A DNA stretch of 64,000 nucleotides from Mesostigma viride (lineage: Eukaryota > Streptophyta > Mesostigmatophyceae > Mesostigmatales > Mesostigmataceae): NCBI GenBank assembly GCA_009746045.1, contig RPFO01000164.1, positions 3,791,740 to 3,855,739 of the forward strand, written 5' to 3'. Each line of letters opens with the position of its first letter. Positions within the stretch are counted from its first letter, which is position 1. The notes below the pieces were generated by a model, which saw nothing but the letters and a program-made list of their open reading frames with translations, was not told where the DNA came from and did not search any database. Positions 62,001 to 64,000 of this stretch are shown piece after piece. The translations under genes were made by a program, and so were the position numbers.

Positions 62001-63639
62001 TCCACCCACCCCTATCCCGTTGGTTAGATGCCTGGCTGCCTCCCCGTTGTCAAGTGTTTCAAGCCCTCTGGCAGGACACGGCCCATCCTGCCTCGTCATG
62101 TCAGTACCTTCTTTTACCTCTGTAGACCCTCGAGCCGTTCTGAACCCGTGGGCGCAATAAGATTGTTGGTCGCTTGTTGAGTGAAATCCGCACGGCCCTC
62201 TGAATAGCCCATGTTGGTAGCACAGTAGGAGGGGATTCCTGCCCAGTCTTTCCACCCATGTCCACCGTCCCTGCCCGCCCTCCTTGTATCTAATATCTAT
62301 TAATTGTCACTGGCCTTGCATGCCTGCCCCCCCCCCGCCCCCCCCCATGCATCCCTGTTTGTGCCCCCCCCCCCCCACACACAGCTGGAGATGCCCCCCA
62401 CCCTGATGGAGCCCAACGTGTTCTCCTCATGGATGACCTTCTTCCAAGCGCTCATCCACAAACCGGTGCCGGTGGACGCGACGCCTGCGGGCGCGCGGGA
62501 CCGCGAGTCCCTGGACAACTCCCCCTGGTGGAAGTGCAAGAAGTGGGCGCTGCAGGTTATCAACCGCTTCTTCAGCCGGTGGGTTGGGTGGGACATGTTG
62601 TTGGCTCATCTGTTGGTTACTCTCGTGATGGAAGTGCTAGCACCGGGCGCTGCAGGGGGTTGTGGGTGGAATGCGTAATTTGTTTACTGCAGATTGAGGC
62701 AGCGGTGTCGTCCATGCCAAGTGGTGCAGGTTGTGGTCTTTGATGACATGAATATTCGATAATTCTCCCTGCCCAATGGGCCGGCCTCTCCACTACCTTT
62801 TTTTCCCACGGGCTGCTTCATCTATTGCTAAGTCGTCTTTTGGTACGTTGTCTCTTGCCGCGTCCTCCATTGCTACGCCGTCTAAAGCTGTGTCGTCAAT
62901 TGCGATGCTGTCTATTGCCACTTCATCTATAGCTACGCTGTCTATAGCTATGCTGTCTATTGCCACTTCATCTATAGCTACGCTGTCTATAGCTATGCTG
63001 TCTATTGCCACTTCATCTATAGCTACACTGTCTATAGCTATGCTGTCTATTGCCACTTCGTCTATAGCTACACTGTCTATAGCTATGCTGTCTATTGCCA
63101 CTTCGTCTATAGCTACACTGTCTATAGCTATGCTGTCTATCGCCACTTCGTCTATAGCTACACTGTCTATAGCTATGCTGTCTATTGTCACTTCGTCTAT
63201 AGCTACACTGTCTATAGCTATGCTGTCTATTGCGATTTCCTCTACTGCCACGTTATCTAAAGCCATGCTGTCCTGTGGCTGTCTATCTGCGGCAGTGAGA
63301 GGAGCTAGGGCGCCCTCCCTTCTTCTCGTTGTGTATAGGCGTTGACGTTCGTTTATTGGCACCCACATGACGCAGCCGAGATAATTCAAGTGGTTGTCAA
63401 ACTAAGGCCTCGCTGTCTATTCCTTCCCGTCCCTTCCCCTCCCTTCCCCCATTTCATGCCCACAGGTACGGAAACCCGAAGATGAGCCCCGACGAGCTCA
63501 AGCCGTTTGCGACCATGTTCCAGAAGCACTTTGCCAACAAGTTCCTGGAGACCTACTGCAACCTGCTCTCTGTGCTGCGCAGCGGGGGGCACCTGTCGGA
63601 CCGCGTGGTCAACCTGGCGCTGCAGTACCTAACGTACAG
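34902..63639 (+). CDS. IPO7: Importin-7/8-like nuclear transport receptor, N-terminal third (8 exons)
   Basis: Joined exons are 34902-35003, 36737-36869, 37687-37783, 38131-38289, 38897-38987, 61771-61842, 62385-62578 and 63466-63639. Intron phases are compatible throughout and all introns are GT-AG, giving 1022 nt of the roughly 1000-residue family length. The importin-beta superfamily (IPO7/IPO8, plant SAD2, yeast Nmd5/Sxm1) carries cargo through nuclear pores in a RanGTP-dependent way. Family blocks in order are ERKAGELQLDQ and VRQFCAIYLKNMV (importin-beta N-terminal domain), QILRDNLVEAI, DFPESWPGL, EVAELLKLICKIYWSSTY, SSWMTFFQALIHKPVPVD and KCKKWALQVINRFFSRYGNP. The start codon is the first ATG after an A-rich leader. 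Intron 5 is 22,783 bp of satellite plus a retrotransposon. The gene continues past the window. Confidence 0.9.
36001..36288 (+). repeat. 72-bp minisatellite in importin intron 1
   Basis: Four almost identical 72-bp units beginning TCGCCCAGCCCTTACTGGGG at 36001, 36073, 36145 and 36217. Units alternate between CCCAGCCCTT and CCCAGCCTTT, so the array probably grew by doubling a two-unit block. It is open in frame on both strands because the period is a multiple of three. The rest of intron 1 (35004-36736) has poly-G and poly-C tracts and no recognised gene. Confidence 0.9.
36737..36869 (+). CDS. IPO7: Importin exon 2
   Basis: MKHLPGHMGSMLQVIASAQI to DWGPRE. The acceptor is a run of more than 20 C followed by AG; the donor is GAAG|GTGAGC, phase 1. 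VRQFCAIYLKNMVHKDW is the typical second-helix block of the importin-beta N-terminal domain. Confidence 0.9.
37411..37482 (+). repeat. G-rich tract in intron 2
   Basis: Successive GGGGTGGGGT and GGGGCGGGGC words give many G-runs on the coding strand, so a G-quadruplex in the intron RNA is possible. No direct function is shown. Confidence 0.5.
37687..37783 (+). CDS. IPO7: Importin exon 3
   Basis: VEDTQPSRFLPEEKQILRDN to THPHEIR-type end (HTPHEIR). Acceptor TTGCAG|TC, donor CG|GTGCGC, phase 2. The segment corresponds to the family block around EDKxxIRxNIVEAI. Confidence 0.88.
38131..38289 (+). CDS. IPO7: Importin exon 4
   Basis: SQLGECMRMLVMSDFPESWP to ALRLLSRKYE. Acceptor AATAAACAG, donor GA|GTGAGT, phase 2. 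It aligns by eye with the IPO7 HEAT repeat ending LVKNYE. Confidence 0.9.
38897..38987 (+). CDS. IPO7: Importin exon 5
   Basis: FKDEEERGPMRPIVNAFFPI to MAEALLQ. Acceptor TGGCAG|G, donor CTGCAG|GTGCGG, phase 0. Reading on past the donor stops at a TAG at 39015. Splicing to 61771 gives LLQ-VENPGAEVAELL, which matches the continuous family sequence. Confidence 0.88.
39018..45575 (+). repeat. 50-bp satellite array, left part, in importin intron 5
   Basis: About 131 tandem 50-bp units starting about 30 bp after the exon 5 donor. Each unit is made of three related blocks: GTGGGATATGTGATAAT, GGGATATAACTGT and GGGGTATAATATATTAACCA. Most variation is at three sites (AACCA/AACCG, AACTG/AACCG, GGGATATA/GGGGTATA). 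Occasional shortened units occur (about 41050, 41285 and 44217). A unit with an extra GGCCAAT occurs at about 45218. There are no unique spacers and no coding capacity. Confidence 0.97.
45576..45781 (+). repeat. A1 split direct repeat
   Basis: 206 bp, TGGTGAGCTATGCTC to TTCTTTTGCCT, apparently identical to A2 (49874-50079). It contains TATAAA at 45733-45738, so it probably holds the element promoter. Confidence 0.9.
45733..45738 (+). promoter_or_regulatory. TATA box of the PAT element
   Basis: TATAAA in the A repeat, 112 bp before the Gag start codon at 45850. The copy in A2 (50031-50036) would transcribe out into the right satellite array. Confidence 0.5.
45850..46953 (+). CDS. PAT element Gag-like ORF1
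   Basis: Complete 367-codon frame starting MTSVTAPERNFIAKLKQEAR, preceded by ACCACC before ATG. It is the first ORF of the element, where DIRS-order elements encode a Gag-like RNA-packaging protein. It has an N-terminal helical region (1-90), a Gly/Ala/Pro-rich linker (about 94-130), a helical C-terminal region (SGHAVPVLVSNMLEAVLPGM onward) and a basic/Asn tail. No zinc knuckle is seen. The assignment rests on position and composition, since the sequence itself is not diagnostic. Confidence 0.75.
   Translation: MTSVTAPERNFIAKLKQEAREGCTPKEAATAVQKILGEGHWLERIQKLNPGRAKNVMDVLEKRGFVSDWDGEEALADVLAAQLGEAIAEPDPPVSAGGVGAGGVPPSAGGGGGAGHGGPGAGEEDGAPGAIDQDVADLDRNIGRLLGTETGYATPAGGLPSRPGNARTGGDIGDLISAMSKLLDQAKTPATASPAAAATAGRLARTKGVALSGHAVPVLVSNMLEAVLPGMLDYAESVGGKSIRASLMLTMHGSSASGERRMLLLQMAGILDTMVTEFGYWATPRSEVILELAAAEYLAKLITACQLVDVGSTGWKGTPSAMLPFQEGGAMLASPAVRAAMSMGKLQHKLEQGPGKKGQGGPSNNNK
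47150..48177 (+). pseudogene. PAT element reverse transcriptase, frameshifted and internally deleted
   Basis: The first part (47150-47389) ends VLNLLPPLGEQF. The frame then shifts and 47386-48177 carries RT motifs: GKPDGRIRLIVDNRRGN (residues 64-80), motif A SDLDSYYNRL (Asp114) and motif B WPMGNKLAVAVAQ (158-170). No YxDD motif C follows at the usual distance. A CADD at about residue 237 is too far away and in doubtful context. The RNase H begins only about 50 codons later, so the RT palm end and thumb appear deleted. RT activity is therefore unlikely from this copy. Confidence 0.7.
48098..49479 (+). pseudogene. PAT element RNase H and tyrosine recombinase, with one frameshift
   Basis: From 48098 the frame encodes an RNase H domain (HINVKEA at 45-51, DSSAVVGAF with Asp76, HNPADKASR at 121-129), a 2A-like GDVHPNPGP (141-149) and a tyrosine recombinase. 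Recombinase residues are Arg291 in LRISEALGL, Lys326 in LRNPKT, and His388 and Arg391 in FSFHSLRHGG. At a run of six G near 49276 the frame shifts. The other frame (to 49479) supplies LRGRWASALSVTRYI with the Tyr nucleophile at 49363-49365. One more G would unite both parts, so a recent deletion or a sequencing error is possible. The recombinase would integrate circular element DNA. Confidence 0.8.
48518..48544 (+). other. 2A-like ribosome-skipping motif
   Basis: Codes for GDVHPNPGP, close to the 2A consensus DxExNPGP, with His in place of Glu. It lies just after the RNase H domain and before the recombinase. If active, translation would release Gag-less RT-RNase H and start a separate recombinase beginning with Pro. 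The upstream residues (RRGAWIPDLTRC) are less hydrophobic than in strong 2A peptides. Activity is inference. Confidence 0.55.
49676..49873 (+). repeat. B1 split direct repeat
   Basis: 198 bp, GGGTAGAGCAGGGGC to GAAATGGATT, apparently identical to B2. It carries TGTAA at 49813-49817 overlapping AATAAA (49816-49821), a likely poly(A) signal; TGTAA is the green-algal form. Confidence 0.85.
49874..50079 (+). repeat. A2 split direct repeat
   Basis: 206-bp second copy of A1, directly joined to B1. Together B1-A2 preserve the circle junction sequence expected for PAT-type elements. Confidence 0.9.
50104..50301 (+). repeat. B2 split direct repeat
   Basis: 198-bp copy of B1 that forms the right end of the element. 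It is separated from A2 by a 24-bp spacer (50080-50103) of CCCA repeats and TGGCAAAAG. Satellite resumes at 50302. Confidence 0.9.
50302..61420 (+). repeat. 50-bp satellite array, right part, in importin intron 5
   Basis: About 222 units of the same 50-bp monomer as 39018-45575, in the same orientation. Units are more uniform than in the left array: GGGGTATAACTG variants become rare after about 51620. A GGCCAAT-bearing unit occurs at about 50753. One aberrant unit reads TTAACCATATATAATGGG near 58217, and shortened units occur near 53765 and 56840. The array ends at about 61420. The remaining 350 bp of intron to 61770 shows nothing recognisable. Confidence 0.97.
61771..61842 (+). CDS. IPO7: Importin exon 6
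   Basis: VENPGAEVAELLKLICKIYW SSTY, 24 codons, phase 0 at both ends. Acceptor GGCGCAG, donor TAT|GTACGT. It is strongly conserved with the IPO7 block EVADLIKLICKIFWSS, and it proves that the gene resumes after the satellite. Confidence 0.92.
62385..62578 (+). CDS. IPO7: Importin exon 7
   Basis: LEMPPTLMEPNVFSSWMTFF to VINRFFSR. Acceptor CACACACAG after a C-rich tract, donor CG|GTGGGT, phase 2. Contains HKPVPVD and WWKCKKWALQVINR, family-typical blocks. Confidence 0.92.
62870..63285 (+). repeat. 45-bp minisatellite in importin intron 7
   Basis: About nine 45-bp units of TCTATTGCCACTTCATCTAT plus AGCTACGCTGTCTATAGCTA plus TGCTG, more degenerate at both edges. It is open on both strands (SIATSSIATLSIAML on the plus strand). 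It is bounded by exon 7 and exon 8, so it is intronic and not a protein. Confidence 0.88.
63292..63385 (+). repeat. Dispersed repeat, second copy of 9645-9740
   Basis: Shares GCTAGGGCGCCCTCCCT and TATTGGCACCCACATGACGC with the copy near 9645-9740, in the same order. Confidence 0.5.
63466..63639 (+). CDS. IPO7: Importin exon 8
   Basis: RYGNPKMSPDELKPFATMFQ to NLALQYLTY. Acceptor CCCACAG|G, donor TACAG|GTAGGG, phase 2. The last about 50 nt of the exon are the first unit of a 60-bp tandem repeat that runs on into the intron. Confidence 0.88.
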
Positions 63640-64000
63640 GTAGGGTGGGCGCGTGTCGGACCGCGTGGTCAACCGGGCGCTGCAGTACGTACCGTACAGG
63701 TAGGGTGGGCGCGTGTCGGACCGCGTGGTCAACCGGGCGCTGCAGTACCTACCGTACAGGTAGGGTGGGCGCGTGTCGGACCGCGTGGTCCACCAGGTGC
63801 TGCAGTACCTCACGTACAGGTAGGGTGGGCGCGTGTCGGACCGCGTGGTCAACCGGGCGCTGCAGTACGTACCGTACAGGTAGGGTGGGCGCGTGTCGGA
63901 CCGCGTGGTCAACCGGGCGCTGCAGTACGTACCGTACAGGTAGGGTGGGCGCGTGTCGGACCGCGTGGTCAACCGGGCGCTGCAGTACCTACCGTACAGG
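63588..64000 (+). repeat. 60-bp minisatellite duplicating the exon 8 end and splice donor
   Basis: Nearly seven 60-bp units, each holding CTGTCGGACCGCGTGGTCAA-like coding sequence (or GTGTCGGACC), then GCGCTGCAGTAC, then CGTACAGGTAGGGTGGG. The first unit overlaps exon 8; the others lie after its donor. Every unit repeats the donor CAG|GTAGGG and an in-frame TAG just behind it. The array is cut by the window edge. Confidence 0.95.

Noticed and set aside
62776-63389. Two overlapping repeat proteins (SIATSSIATL and AIDSVAIDEV)
   Set aside because: Both come from the 45-bp intronic minisatellite between importin exons 7 and 8.
63553-63972. Minus-strand repeat protein (TTRSDTRPPYLYG)
   Set aside because: Antisense of the 60-bp repeat that includes the exon 8 end; the plus-strand exon is supported by protein similarity.

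Overview
The window is eukaryotic nuclear DNA. It has a spliced housekeeping gene with GT-AG introns, non-LTR retrotransposons with target-site duplications (TSDs), MITE-like DNA elements, a tyrosine-recombinase retrotransposon and long satellite arrays. GC-rich exons, a PAT/kangaroo-like DIRS-order element and a TGTAA-type poly(A) motif fit a green alga (chlorophyte or prasinophyte). That assignment is inference; no marker gene fixes the species.

Region 1, 1-16.3 kb, is a nest of transposable elements. Five damaged copies of one LINE family share a Gag-like ORF1 with a recognisable C-terminus (DDDLTLAQQQRRRELWP) and a (TTAA)n-type 3' tail. Several sit inside each other's 3' UTRs with clear TSDs. 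Copy 1 (954-4863, +) lies in the 3' UTR of copy 2 (302-5792, -). Copy 3 (7826-11516, -) lies in the 3' UTR of copy 4. A 5'-truncated LINE fragment lies in the 3' UTR of copy 5. The LINEs are in turn cut by about 1.7-kb DNA elements without transposase (1952-3690, 5810-7528, 8371-10064) and by short SINE/MITE-like insertions.

Region 2, 16.8-18.7 kb, has one minus-strand TPR protein gene. It is followed by a TA-flanked Tc1/mariner-like non-autonomous element (18733-21336), whose interior is homologous to the TTAA-flanked element at 5810-7528.

Region 3, 21.3-34.5 kb, is an L1-like LINE on the minus strand: ORF1, then APE endonuclease/RT/zinc-knuckle ORF2, then a (CAA)n tail. A 5.5-kb CACTA-like element splits ORF1 and a 1.75-kb palindrome-ended element splits ORF2.

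Region 4, 34.9-64.0 kb, is the plus-strand N-terminal third of an importin-7/8-type nuclear transport receptor. Eight exons join in frame (1022 nt, about 340 codons) and the gene runs off the window. Intron 5 is 22,783 bp. It is almost entirely a 50-bp satellite (about 17.7 kb, about 350 units), into which a 4,726-bp PAT-type retrotransposon with split direct repeats (A1...B1-A2-B2) has inserted without a TSD. That element encodes Gag, RT (damaged), RNase H and a tyrosine recombinase, with a 2A-like GDVHPNPGP motif between RNase H and recombinase. Exon 8 ends in a 60-bp minisatellite that copies the exon end together with its splice donor and continues past the window edge.
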